Source: Russula earlei (Eukaryota; Basidiomycota; Agaricomycetes; Russulales; Russulaceae). From it: DNA of 64,000 nt. Made by a program: the position numbers and the translations under genes. Shown one piece after another: positions 44,636 to 52,984 of the stretch; positions within the stretch are counted from its first letter, which is position 1, and each line of letters opens with the position of its first letter. Location: NCBI GenBank assembly GCA_025769875.1, contig JAGFNK010000160.1, positions 41,992-105,991 on the forward strand, in the 5' to 3' direction. A model generated the notes under the pieces. The model worked only from the letters and a program-made list of their open reading frames with translations. It searched no databases and was not told the DNA's origin.

Positions 44636-46051
44636 CTAATTCAAAATGGTTTTTGGTTCTACATATTCTTCCAGCCCGTATACGCCATATTCCCTGCCAA
44701 TACCTGATTGTTTAAAGCCGCCAAAGGGAGCCATTGGGTCGTGACTAAAGCCATTGATGGCGATTCGGCCAGCTACAATTTGTGAGGCCACGCGGTTGGC
44801 TCTTTCAATATTGGAAGAACTGATAAAAGCATGTAGTCCGTATACGGTATCGTTTGCTATGGCAATGGCTTCTTCTTCTGTTTTGTAGGTAAGTATGGAT
44901 AATACGGGGCCGAATATTTCTTCTTTGGCAATACGCATATCACTGGTTACGTGGGCAAATACAGTAGGCTTTACAAAGTTGCCGTTTTCGAGACCTTCGG
45001 GATGGCCTTCACCACCAATCAATAACTCTGCACCTTGTTCTATACCCAGCCTGATATAGTCCTGTACGCGTTGGTATTGTTTTTTACTTACCATGGGGCC
45101 AATAATGGTATCTTCTTTGGCAGGATCGCCCACTTTTACCTGTTGAACGGCAGCCTTAATAAGGCTTTTTACTTCTTCTAACCGATTTTCAGGTACCAGC
45201 AATCTCGTTCCGGCAATACAAGCCTGGCCATTATTGATAAAACAAGTACTAACAGCCAGGGGAATGGCTTTGGAGAAGTCTGCATCGTCCAGGATAATGT
45301 TGGGAGATTTACCACCCAGTTCGAGTGTTACGCGTTTCATGGTATCTACGGCTGCACGGGCGATGGATTTACCTACCAGTGTAGAGCCGGTAAACGAGAT
45401 CTTGGCAATAGCCGGGTTCCGGGTAATCTCCGCGCCTACAACGTCACCACGCCCGTTTACGATGTTGAATACACCGGCGGGAAGGCCGGCTTCGTGGAGG
45501 CATTCTGTTAATACCTGTGTTTGCAGCGCGCTCATTTCACTGGGCTTTATTACGGCTGTACAACCGGCTGCTATGGCAGTGGCCAGCTTGTTACAAACAA
45601 AGCTGTTACTGGCATTCCAGGGAGTAATGATACCTACTACACCCAGTGGTTCCAGGATAACGGTTGATTTGTTGATCGTTTTAACAAAATCGAATGCTTT
45701 GAGTGTTTCAATTACAGATTTAAATCCGTTTAGTGCGTTTTGTACACTGGCCTTTGAGAACTGTAAAGTGCCTCCATATTCTTCTACCATTACAGCGGCC
45801 AGTTCGGCTTGCCGTTTTTGAACCGCGTCGTGTAAACGTTCCAGGTACCCGATGCGTTCTTCTTTAGTGGTTGCAGAAAAAGTGGTGAAGGCTTTTGCCG
45901 CGGCGGTAATGGCCTGGCGGGTATCTTCTTCATCGCCGAGTACTACCTCGCCAATGAGCTGGTTGGTAGAGGGGTTAATGAGCTGGAATACTTCGCTGCC
46001 ATGTGGTGTAACAAAGGCGCCATTGATGTAAACCTGTTGTATTGTTTTCAT
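44636..46051 (-). CDS. NAD(P)+-dependent aldehyde dehydrogenase
   Basis: 471 residues, cytoplasmic. ALDH landmarks in order: IITPWNASNSFVCNK (the Asn of the oxyanion site), VIKPSEMS, SFTGSTLVGK, VTLELGGKSPNIIL with the general-base Glu, NNGQACIAGTRLL with the catalytic Cys, KEEIFGPVLSI and the closing APFGGFKQSGIGREYG. It oxidises an aldehyde to its acid; the substrate is open, though the overall look is of the broad-range class. Oriented towards the AraC gene, which may regulate it (inference). Confidence 0.95.
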   Translation of the reverse strand: MKTIQQVYINGAFVTPHGSEVFQLINPSTNQLIGEVVLGDEEDTRQAITAAAKAFTTFSATTKEERIGYLERLHDAVQKRQAELAAVMVEEYGGTLQFSKASVQNALNGFKSVIETLKAFDFVKTINKSTVILEPLGVVGIITPWNASNSFVCNKLATAIAAGCTAVIKPSEMSALQTQVLTECLHEAGLPAGVFNIVNGRGDVVGAEITRNPAIAKISFTGSTLVGKSIARAAVDTMKRVTLELGGKSPNIILDDADFSKAIPLAVSTCFINNGQACIAGTRLLVPENRLEEVKSLIKAAVQQVKVGDPAKEDTIIGPMVSKKQYQRVQDYIRLGIEQGAELLIGGEGHPEGLENGNFVKPTVFAHVTSDMRIAKEEIFGPVLSILTYKTEEEAIAIANDTVYGLHAFISSSNIERANRVASQIVAGRIAINGFSHDPMAPFGGFKQSGIGREYGVYGLEEYVEPKTILN

Positions 46052-46287
46052 ATTTCTTTATTTTGATAGGGCAAAGGTAGACCAGCTATTGCCCGGTTGT
46101 TTTGTTAGAAAGCTCAGATTTATTTGTTGAAAAGCTCAAATAAAGTTGTACGTTATACGTTTTACGTTGTAAGTAGAAAGAAGGAATAAGTAGCTGCTAA
46201 ATTGTTAAAATGCAGCGGTTACTGTGGGAGAGCTAATGGCTGATGGCTAAAAATCGGTAACGTTGCAACTGAAAGAAAACTACTACC

Positions 46288-46587
46288 ATGAAAAAGATTT
46301 TGTTTGGCCTGTTTGTTACAGGAATGATAGGTTTGGCAACCACTACCACAAAGGCAAATGGCCATATTTCAATGACTCCGGGTATATTCCAGGATACTAC
46401 GCATAAGATGAGTTTTACGAGAAAGGGGGGGGCTACCAAACCGGCTATGCAGGAGCCCAAACCATTGCCTATTGTAAAAGATACCGTGAAAGCAGCTCAA
46501 AAGCCTGCTCCTGCCGTAGTTAAACCTGTTCCGGTTACAAAACAACCGGCTACTGTAAAGCCAGCTACTACAACCAATAAAAATTAA
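46288..46587 (+). CDS. Small exported Lys/Pro/Ala-rich protein
   Basis: 99 residues: leader MKKILFGLFVTGMIGLATTTTKANG, then a disordered-looking mature part rich in Lys, Pro, Ala, Val and Thr (KAAQKPAPAVVKPVPVTKQPATVKPATTT). No domain recognised. It is followed within 25 bp by a clear terminator, which supports it being a real transcribed unit. A cell-wall or membrane-linker role is possible but unproven. Confidence 0.6.
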   Translation: MKKILFGLFVTGMIGLATTTTKANGHISMTPGIFQDTTHKMSFTRKGGATKPAMQEPKPLPIVKDTVKAAQKPAPAVVKPVPVTKQPATVKPATTTNKN

Positions 46588-46611
46588 GCTTTTTGTATAA
46601 AAGATAGTAAG

Positions 46612-46642
46612 GCCTGCTGTACCCCAGCAGGCTTTGTTTTTT
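46612..46642 (+). terminator. Terminator after the small Lys/Pro-rich gene
   Basis: GCCTGCTG (46612-46619) pairs with CAGCAGGC (46625-46632) and is followed by a T-rich run. Confidence 0.85.
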
Positions 46643-46716
46643 ATAACCGTATGGCGCGTACATTTACCATATCGTTACCCTCAGGAACCCCCACATAGCC
46701 TAAACTTAGCAGTAGT

Positions 46717-47913
46717 ATGACATCTACCGTATTCAGCGAGCAGGAAATACAACGTTTAAGAACCGAGACCAAAGGTGCAGAGAATAGTATCCACTTTAAT
46801 AATGCAGGTTCTTCCCTGCCACCGGATGTGGTGGTGAAAACCATGGTGAACTATTTACAGGAGGAGGCCGTTAACGGAGGCTATGAAACGGAGTACCATT
46901 ACCGGGAACAAATAGACAATACCTATTCTTTAATTGCCCGGCTGATCAATGCTGAGAAGGAGGAAATAGCCCTGGTGGAGAATGCGAGTACGGCCTGGGG
47001 CATTGCCTTTAACGGGCTTCATTTCCGGCAGGGGGATGTGGTGATCACTTCAGAAATGGAGTATGTGACCAACCTGATCGGCTTTTTAAATGCCCGGCAA
47101 TTGTATGGAATAGACATAAAAGTAATACCCAATGATGCACGGGGTAATTTCTCATTGGCGCACCTGGAGGCTGCAATTACACCCCAAACAAGGCTGATCG
47201 CTATCACCCATATTGCTTCTGCTACCGGTGGTATTATGCCAGTAGCGGAAATAGGGATCATTGCACGTAAGCATGGTATTCTGTACCTGGTAGATGCCTG
47301 CCAGAGCGTTGGGCAAATGCCTGTGGATGTACAACAGATCAACTGCGATATGCTTTCTGTTACGGGGCGTAAGTATTTACGTGCCCCCCGTGGCACCGGC
47401 TTCCTGTATGTGAGAAAGGAAGTACAGGATCAGCTGAAACCCTTGTTTATGGATGGGCATTCAATTGAGTGGATCAATGAAACGGAATACCAGTTGCGAA
47501 ATGATGCCATGCGTTTTGAACTGTATGAAAAGAGCCGCGCTTTAACCCTCGGGCTTGCGAAGGCGGTAGAGTATGCCATGGGATTGGGTATGGAGAGAAT
47601 ATGGCAACGGGTACAATCACTGGCTGCCTTGTTACGCGAGCAGCTAAGCCATATCAATGGCATCGCTATTCACGATATAGGAGATCATCAATGTGGTATC
47701 GTTACTTTTTCTATAAAGGGAATGGATAGCCAGCGGGTAAAGAGTGAACTGGCGGCGAGGAATATTCATGTATCTGTTGGTGTGGCGCGATCTACTTTGT
47801 TATTCATGAACAGGCACCAGTTGCCGGATGTAGTAAGGGCTTCTGTACATTATTACAATACAGAGCACGAGATCAAAACCATGTGCGCCGTACTGGCGTC
47901 TATTATATTGTAA
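46717..47913 (+). CDS. Class V aminotransferase (cysteine desulfurase-like fold)
   Basis: 398 residues. PLP-enzyme features: IHFNNAGSSLPPDVV near the N-terminus, VENASTAWGIAFNGL, ITHIASATGGIMPVAEIG, LYLVDACQSVGQMPVDVQ (Asp and Gln contacting PLP) and the Schiff-base Lys in SVTGRKYLRAPRGTGFLYV. The RAPRGTGF segment is typical of the IscS/Csd-like and related subgroup, but the catalytic Cys loop of desulfurases is not evident near residue 350 (SVGVARSTLLFMNR), so an aminotransferase or lyase activity is as likely. Single gene. Confidence 0.88.
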   Translation: MTSTVFSEQEIQRLRTETKGAENSIHFNNAGSSLPPDVVVKTMVNYLQEEAVNGGYETEYHYREQIDNTYSLIARLINAEKEEIALVENASTAWGIAFNGLHFRQGDVVITSEMEYVTNLIGFLNARQLYGIDIKVIPNDARGNFSLAHLEAAITPQTRLIAITHIASATGGIMPVAEIGIIARKHGILYLVDACQSVGQMPVDVQQINCDMLSVTGRKYLRAPRGTGFLYVRKEVQDQLKPLFMDGHSIEWINETEYQLRNDAMRFELYEKSRALTLGLAKAVEYAMGLGMERIWQRVQSLAALLREQLSHINGIAIHDIGDHQCGIVTFSIKGMDSQRVKSELAARNIHVSVGVARSTLLFMNRHQLPDVVRASVHYYNTEHEIKTMCAVLASIIL

Positions 47914-48004
47914 CCTGGGGAAATTTTTCCCATACCTGCTGTATTTACGTTGTAAAATAACTGGCACTGTTTTCCCGGTAGTATCATAACATAAATCGTT
48001 TGAT

Positions 48005-48175
48005 ATGAAAAGAAGATTCCTCAATACAGCCATTGCTTTAATAGTAGTGGCGTTTGCTTTGCCAGGCTGTGCGGAGCAACATTATTACCATCAATATCAC
48101 CATCATAGCCCGGACTATTATCATAGGCGTCACCAGGAGCCACCACCCGGCATAGATATCAATATTCATAATTAA
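48005..48175 (+). CDS. 56-residue His/Tyr-rich lipoprotein
   Basis: A short frame, ATG 48005 to TAA 48173-48175. Leader MKRRFLNTAIALIVVAFALPGC has a lipobox Cys at residue 22; the mature 34 residues contain about nine His and five Tyr (HYYHQYHHHSPDYYHRRH), then a Pro-rich end. A 21-bp-stem terminator begins 13 bp after the stop, which supports expression. Histidine density suggests metal binding or buffering at the membrane (inference). Confidence 0.7.
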   Translation: MKRRFLNTAIALIVVAFALPGCAEQHYYHQYHHHSPDYYHRRHQEPPPGIDINIHN

Positions 48176-48187
48176 TGCAGGTTTGTA

Positions 48188-48232
48188 AAAAGGAGAAAGG
48201 CGATCCCCGCAGGGGATCGCCTTTCTCCTTTT
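48188..48232. terminator. Very strong 21-bp-stem terminator
   Basis: 48188-48208 is perfectly complementary to 48212-48232 around a GCA loop, with A and T tracts at the outer ends, so it can act on both strands. Confidence 0.93.
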
Positions 48233-48290
48233 ATGTTAATTCAAAAACTATCTCTATTTTCATGGTAAGCGATCACTAAAACCCTTACCT

Positions 48291-48518
48291 ATGCAATTGA
48301 TTTATGTAGACTGGACCACTATACTTATCTGGTCTGTTTTCCTGTCGATCTTAGCCGTATCCTGGTTTATTGCTTTTAAAGTATATAAGGCCATGGGTAA
48401 AGCAACCAATAAATGGGCCTTGCCTGTAAGTATAATTATCTTTCTTTTTAGCGCCGGTATTATTTCTATTGCTATTCTTTACCTGGCATTTGCTAATGCA
48501 CGGTACGACCGCGGGTAA
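48291..48518 (+). CDS. Small membrane protein of unknown function
   Basis: 75 residues with two hydrophobic helices (ILIWSVFLSILAVSWFIAFKVY and LPVSIIIFLFSAGIISIAILYLAFA) separated by a short basic loop (KAMGKATNKW). No family recognised. Its 3' end overlaps the convergent DUF2306 gene by 26 bp. The two-helix layout and good start position support it, but the evidence is otherwise thin. Confidence 0.55.
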   Translation: MQLIYVDWTTILIWSVFLSILAVSWFIAFKVYKAMGKATNKWALPVSIIIFLFSAGIISIAILYLAFANARYDRG

Positions 48519-49155
48519 GAGACTGTTGCTTTTTATACCGCTCTCTCCTGATGAGCCATTCTGCTACCAACAGGTTGGGTACAAAGCCCATCCAGGCATC
48601 GATCATGTATAATGCTACCGGATCGATAGGAAAACTTTTTGACAGTATGATCTTCCACATACGTAAAGTAATGGCAGAGAAAGTAAGCGCATAACTTCTT
48701 ATCATAAACTGCCTGTGCTCTGCAAAACGCTTTTGCTTTGCAGCTACTACTCCCTTCCAGGTAAACAGGAACCATAAACTATCCAGTATTACAAATGCGA
48801 TCTTAGTAGGTAAATATCCGTTTGCATATACAGCCATGATCATTCCTGCGGGAAAATTGATGAGGAGAATATCCCAGGCGTATACCCGGCCAACGATCCG
48901 GTGTATCTGTTTATGCTCTTGTAGTATATAGTTGGAAAACTGGGTGAAGCCAGCCAGTAAGGCGATGATGCTGGTGAACACATGTACATAAAAAGCGGTT
49001 ATCCATAGAGGAATATGGATATACTCCTGTTTCAGTTTCAGGAAATCGATATCCTTCTGAAAGGTAGCATAGTCTGCAATCATGCGCAGCATTAAATAGG
49101 TTGCTACACATAATATAAAATAGGCGATAAACGTGCGTAGTATATTAGCTACCAT
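48493..49155 (-). CDS. DUF2306-type multipass membrane protein
   Basis: 220 residues from ATG 49155 (MVANILRTFIAYFILCV); a GTG two codons upstream is possible. Several membrane helices, with conserved His/Arg positions of the family: YVHVFTSIIALLAGFTQF, HKQIHRIVGRVYAWDILLINFPAGMIMA, FAEHRQFMIRSYALTFSAITLRMWK. DUF2306 proteins have no settled function; the spaced His residues suggest a possible metal or haem site (inference). Confidence 0.85.
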   Translation of the reverse strand: MVANILRTFIAYFILCVATYLMLRMIADYATFQKDIDFLKLKQEYIHIPLWITAFYVHVFTSIIALLAGFTQFSNYILQEHKQIHRIVGRVYAWDILLINFPAGMIMAVYANGYLPTKIAFVILDSLWFLFTWKGVVAAKQKRFAEHRQFMIRSYALTFSAITLRMWKIILSKSFPIDPVALYMIDAWMGFVPNLLVAEWLIRRERYKKQQSLTRGRTVH

Positions 49156-49197
49156 CTTCACTATATATGCTGTTGACCAGGCATGCGATAAATGTAC

Positions 49198-50148
49198 TTA
49201 TTTATTAAGTGGTATACACCATGTGAGGTTAAAGGATATATAGTGCTGGTATTCGAATGCCGGTTGAAAGCTGGTGTTGAGTAAACCGGGTTGATACAAT
49301 ATACCAACGCGGAAATGCTTGCCAAAACGGTACTGCGCATTAAGGCTTAGGCCGGCGCTGATATTACTCACTCCCTGGTAGGGATGCACAGAATCGTTGA
49401 TAGGTGTTTTTGACCAGTTAAACTTCGATACGCTAATACCATAACCGAGATCGAAGCTGCCCAATACATAGTTATTGCGAAGGCTGGCAAAAAAGCTATT
49501 GCCCTCCAGTTTAAAAGAAGGGCCAAAGTGTAAATATTCCAGCGGTAACGCATCGGTACCAGCTCCTGCACGTAAAGATAGGTAGCGGTTGGTGGCATAC
49601 GCATAATCTACACCTGCCTCAATACCAAATAGTCCTGCTGACCTGTATTGCTCATGCCCCACCTGCTGCATGTTAAAGAAAGTGGTAAATGGGAGCGATA
49701 AAGAAAGATTAACAGTACCCTTACGCATAGGTGGAAACCGGGAGAGATGGATAGCTGAATCCTTTACAAAAATATAAGTATCCGGCCGGTAACCATAGCG
49801 TTTGGGCTCTTCCCTGTCAACCAGCATCCCAATACCATAATTGAAATAGATATTGGCCCAGAAGGCAAAAGAGTTACGGGGTTGTAGGGTAATATCCCTG
49901 ATGGTGCTATCTACCTGTACCCGTATAGTAATGGGCCTGTTATCCCGTAGTATATAATAGGGCTGCGGAATTTCATTGTTAGGCAAAGAAGAGTCTGGTG
50001 CATGTCTTCTGCCTACTGATAATACTTTTACATTACTGGCTGAGGCAACAGATATCTTTTGCATGGGCGAGTTTAAAATACTGGCACAGGAGGAGAACAG
50101 CCATACCATGCACGAGGCAATAATAAGGGTTGGGTAGAATGGTTTCAT
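49198..50148 (-). CDS. Outer-membrane beta-barrel-like lipoprotein of unknown function
   Basis: 316 residues from ATG 50148 (MKPFYPTLIIASCMVWLFSSCASILNSP). There is a lipobox Cys at SSCAS, followed by a segment resembling secreted proteins with a CASxxN start and a PEGA-like stretch (SVGRRHAPDSSLPNNEIPQPYY, RVQVDSTIRDITLQP), and then an alternating-aromatic C-terminal half (YLSLRAGAGTDAL, FGPSFKLEGNSFFASLRNNY, LSLNAQYRFGKHFRVGILYQPGLL) that ends ISFNLTWCIPLNK like a small barrel. No substrate can be assigned. Confidence 0.7.
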   Translation of the reverse strand: MKPFYPTLIIASCMVWLFSSCASILNSPMQKISVASASNVKVLSVGRRHAPDSSLPNNEIPQPYYILRDNRPITIRVQVDSTIRDITLQPRNSFAFWANIYFNYGIGMLVDREEPKRYGYRPDTYIFVKDSAIHLSRFPPMRKGTVNLSLSLPFTTFFNMQQVGHEQYRSAGLFGIEAGVDYAYATNRYLSLRAGAGTDALPLEYLHFGPSFKLEGNSFFASLRNNYVLGSFDLGYGISVSKFNWSKTPINDSVHPYQGVSNISAGLSLNAQYRFGKHFRVGILYQPGLLNTSFQPAFEYQHYISFNLTWCIPLNK

Positions 50149-50222
50149 GGGAGGCGCAATTATGGTTTGGTGACGCATCCATAAGATGCGGTGCGCCCAT
50201 GAACAGTTGCCTGAATAAAATG

Positions 50223-51050
50223 TTAAAACGCCTCCTTCATTTCTTTAATGATCAACTTGGAGATTATCTTATTCCCTTTGTCCGACGGGTGTAACCCATC
50301 GTATGTAACATCTATTGCTTCAACAGGGTAGGGGTATTCATCCGTTTCTGCATTAAACGGAATATTGGTATAGTCCGGGAAGGTATAGTTGGTGTATGCG
50401 CCTGTTTGAGGGTCTTTTAAACGTTTATAGGCCACCATGTGTTGTACTGCCAGCTTTTTGGTATTATAGAGATCAATAACCGGGAAATGTTCATATCGCC
50501 CGATGGAGTCAATGGCTGCTGCAAAACGGCTGAGTAGCTGGCCCTTCTTATCTTTATAAGAACCCCAGGCATTATTCTTTGGGTTGGCAACCTGTACAAA
50601 GTCGCCCCGTTGCATAGGGGTAATAAGGATCACCTTTGCCACAGCATTCAGGCTGCGCAGTTTGTTGATGATGATGCGGAAGGAGCCGTATAAAGTACCC
50701 GAGCCGGTGTTCTTTAAGTAGTCGTTAATGTTGCCAATCGGTTGCTCGTGCCACCAATCGTTGGTGCCTAATAAGATGGTGTATACATCTGCTTTCTCCA
50801 GCCCCAGTTTTTCAATGTTATCGGCCATACGTGCAGCCGTCCATCCATTATGCCCCTGGTTGGTATAATGTATATACGGTAGCTTCTCCGTTACCCTCGT
50901 CATATACCCTTTGGTAACGCGGTTACCCGTTTCATTGGGGTGATCGTTCAGGTAAGTAATAGAGTCGCCTATAGCTACCCATTTAATATCCTTATGGGAA
51001 AAGGAAGATAGCAGGCAGGCGAGTATCAATACGCATACAAGGTATTTCAT
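50223..51050 (-). CDS. Exported SGNH/GDSL-type esterase
   Basis: 275 residues from ATG 51050 (MKYLVCVLILACLLSSFSHKD, leader). SGNH blocks: I KWVAIGDSITYLND (Ser nucleophile), II GHNGWTAARM (Gly), III TILLGTNDWWH (Asn) and V DVTYDGLHPSDKGN (Asp and His). The catalytic set is complete. Extracytoplasmic ester hydrolysis, such as deacetylation of polysaccharides or lipids, is likely; it is not in a PUL, so the substrate is open. An in-frame upstream extension to 51212 is rejected because the leader starts at 51050. Confidence 0.9.
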   Translation of the reverse strand: MKYLVCVLILACLLSSFSHKDIKWVAIGDSITYLNDHPNETGNRVTKGYMTRVTEKLPYIHYTNQGHNGWTAARMADNIEKLGLEKADVYTILLGTNDWWHEQPIGNINDYLKNTGSGTLYGSFRIIINKLRSLNAVAKVILITPMQRGDFVQVANPKNNAWGSYKDKKGQLLSRFAAAIDSIGRYEHFPVIDLYNTKKLAVQHMVAYKRLKDPQTGAYTNYTFPDYTNIPFNAETDEYPYPVEAIDVTYDGLHPSDKGNKIISKLIIKEMKEAF

Positions 51051-51074
51051 GGCAAGTCGTTTATTAAAAAAAGC

Positions 51075-51102
51075 AACCTCAATTACAGCGGTAATTGAGG
51101 TT
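51075..51102 (-). terminator. Terminator of the sigma/membrane-partner operon
   Basis: AACCTCAATTAC (51075-51086) pairs with GTAATTGAGGTT (51091-51102); on the minus strand it is followed by a run of seven T (plus-strand A run at about 51066-51072). Confidence 0.85.
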
Positions 51103-51126
51103 CTAAAATACGAAGCTTTTTGTTTA

Positions 51127-51690
51127 TTACGCCAGCTTGTTTCGTAATGTCTCCAGGTCACGTTTCCGGCCTTTGTAAATGCCATACTCCCATTTACTGG
51201 CAAAGGCGGCAATTACAAAAACCAGTAGTATCGCCCCGGTAATCCAAATAGAGTGCTTTTTGTTCCAAACACCCCAACAGCTTAAAATGGCTATGGGTGC
51301 AATGTTCCAGCGCATGATCATAGAGAGGCGTACCTGGTAAGTAGCAGTTGATATGGCACTGGTAAGGTTGCCGAATATAGATTTATCAAACTGCCTGTTG
51401 CTTTTTCTCCTGCCAATACGATGTGTTAAAACGTATGCTGCTGTAATATACATCCATGCGGCTGTTAATACGGGGAAGATCATGACCTTCCAGTTAGAGG
51501 CACTCATTACCAGCAGCACGCTCCCGGTAACCAGGTTTACCGCAAGCAGGAATAACTCACTGGTGTTGGCAATGTGGAATGTCTTTTTTTTCTTCGATGC
51601 AATATAATTGTACATAGCTGTTTCATTAATGGTATAGAGATGTTGTTGATTTTGCGAGTCCCATATTTTTTGCATGTCTTCAAATTCCAT
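51127..51690 (-). CDS. Membrane partner of the adjacent ECF sigma factor (putative anti-sigma)
   Basis: 187 residues. A soluble N-terminal ~35 residues (MEFEDMQKIWDSQNQQHLYTINETAMYNYIASKKKK) precedes three to four membrane helices (LFLLAVNLVTGSVLLVMSAS, MIFPVLTAAWMYITAAYVL, IAPIAILSCWGVW, WITGAILLVFVIAAFAS), with a basic cytoplasmic end. Its start overlaps the sigma gene's end by 11 bp, so translation is probably coupled. Such FxDMQKIWDSQN-starting proteins commonly follow ECF genes in this phylum. The anti-sigma role is inferred from position. Confidence 0.72.
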   Translation of the reverse strand: MEFEDMQKIWDSQNQQHLYTINETAMYNYIASKKKKTFHIANTSELFLLAVNLVTGSVLLVMSASNWKVMIFPVLTAAWMYITAAYVLTHRIGRRKSNRQFDKSIFGNLTSAISTATYQVRLSMIMRWNIAPIAILSCWGVWNKKHSIWITGAILLVFVIAAFASKWEYGIYKGRKRDLETLRNKLA

Positions 51691-52189
51691 GATGCCCTCC
51701 TTTTTTTGATTGTATGATTAGTTGCTTTTTTATGCGGTTGATCTTAACGCCAATGTTCGTTTCTGTAATGCCCAGTATTACAGCCATTTCTTTATAGCTA
51801 AATCCATCCAGTAATAACAGCGCTATCGATCGGTCAATTTTATTGAGTTGATAAATCTCTTCGTACAGCCAGGTCAATCGTTCATCCACCTGCATACTAT
51901 GCTCCTGTAGTATAGAGGGTATACTGTCAATACTTTCGGCCTGGGTATGCTTTTGTTCTTTCCCCGTCCACTTAAGAGCGGTATTGAATGATATGCGATA
52001 CAGCCAGGTGCTTACAGAAGCCTCTTGCCGAAAGGATGGAACAGAGTTCCATACCTGCATAAGGATCTCCTGGAAGAGATCGTCCCTGTCCATTGCATTA
52101 AATGCGTACGATCTTACTATTTTAAAGAGAAGCGCTTTGTACTCATTAAGCCATTGGTGAAAGATATCCTGTTGTTCAATTTCTGTCAT
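51680..52189 (-). CDS. ECF RNA polymerase sigma factor
   Basis: 169 residues. Region 2 (LLFKIVRSYAFNAMDRDDLFQEILMQVWNSVPSFRQEASVSTWLYRISFNTAL) and region 4 (LNKIDRSIALLLLDGFSYKEMAVILGITETNIGVKINRIKKQLI) are complete, with the usual acidic linker between them. It starts an operon with the overlapping membrane protein. No target promoter motif could be recognised in the window. Confidence 0.94.
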   Translation of the reverse strand: MTEIEQQDIFHQWLNEYKALLFKIVRSYAFNAMDRDDLFQEILMQVWNSVPSFRQEASVSTWLYRISFNTALKWTGKEQKHTQAESIDSIPSILQEHSMQVDERLTWLYEEIYQLNKIDRSIALLLLDGFSYKEMAVILGITETNIGVKINRIKKQLIIQSKKGGHHGI

Positions 52190-52263
52190 CCACGCTGTTT
52201 TGTATTATTAGTACCGTTAAGAGAGCGGATTATTACAAGCAAGAAAAATAATTCAACCAGCCA

Positions 52264-52791
52264 TTAGTAGTGGCGGTGGGCGCCGGGTAGTTTACGGCTT
52301 TGTAATAGCTCGTCAATCATGGAATCAATTTCGAGGAATTGGGAGGCAAGTTTATATACTGTTTCATTAACAGGTGCGGTATCCAATGCCACCCATCCCT
52401 CCATCAGGGTAAGGGGACCAAAGTTTACACTCACGTTTGGCCAAAGGTGTTCAATGGGTTGAAACCGTTGCCGGAAGGCATCGGCAAACTCCCTGCTTGT
52501 TATTCTATAGCCATGTAACTCACGCAGCTTTAAGGCATGTATGTTATACAATATTTTGTTTTCTTTAATAGCTTTAATAGCCTTATCACTTACCCAAATG
52601 GAAAAGAAGATCCCTGCACCCGATTGTGGTTTTTTATAGAGATCGTTCACCCATGTTTTCTTTTGCAACCGCAACACAACACTTTCCAGCCATACACCTG
52701 TTTCTATTTCCAGCTTCTTTGTAGTAAGTAGCTTTTTATCGAGGCTGTTGGCTGCTTTTTCGAATTCGGTTAAATAAATGGTTGTTTCCAT
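52264..52791 (-). CDS. Hypothetical cytoplasmic protein
   Basis: 175 residues from ATG 52791 (METTIYLTEFEKAANSLDKKLL), with no leader or membrane segment. Mixed alpha/beta character; notable segments are TWVNDLYKKPQSGAGIFFSIWVSD, LKLRELHGYRITSREFADAFR and NVSVNFGPLTLMEGWVALDT. I do not recognise a family. It stands alone, divergent from the LytS-type kinase. A longer in-frame start at 52872 lacks support. Confidence 0.7.
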   Translation of the reverse strand: METTIYLTEFEKAANSLDKKLLTTKKLEIETGVWLESVVLRLQKKTWVNDLYKKPQSGAGIFFSIWVSDKAIKAIKENKILYNIHALKLRELHGYRITSREFADAFRQRFQPIEHLWPNVSVNFGPLTLMEGWVALDTAPVNETVYKLASQFLEIDSMIDELLQSRKLPGAHRHY

Positions 52792-52984
52792 GGGGCTAAG
52801 GAGGGTGTTTGAGCAATAAAGGTATTCATTCCCATACACAGGCGCAGGAAATTCAAATGAAATTGCACACACCCATCAATATTGATCAGGAGAAAATCAA
52901 CTGCCACATAATCCTGATGGTTTACCCCAAAAATTGATGATAGCGTACCAAAGAAAGGCAATCTTTGCAGGTAAATGAATCAGG

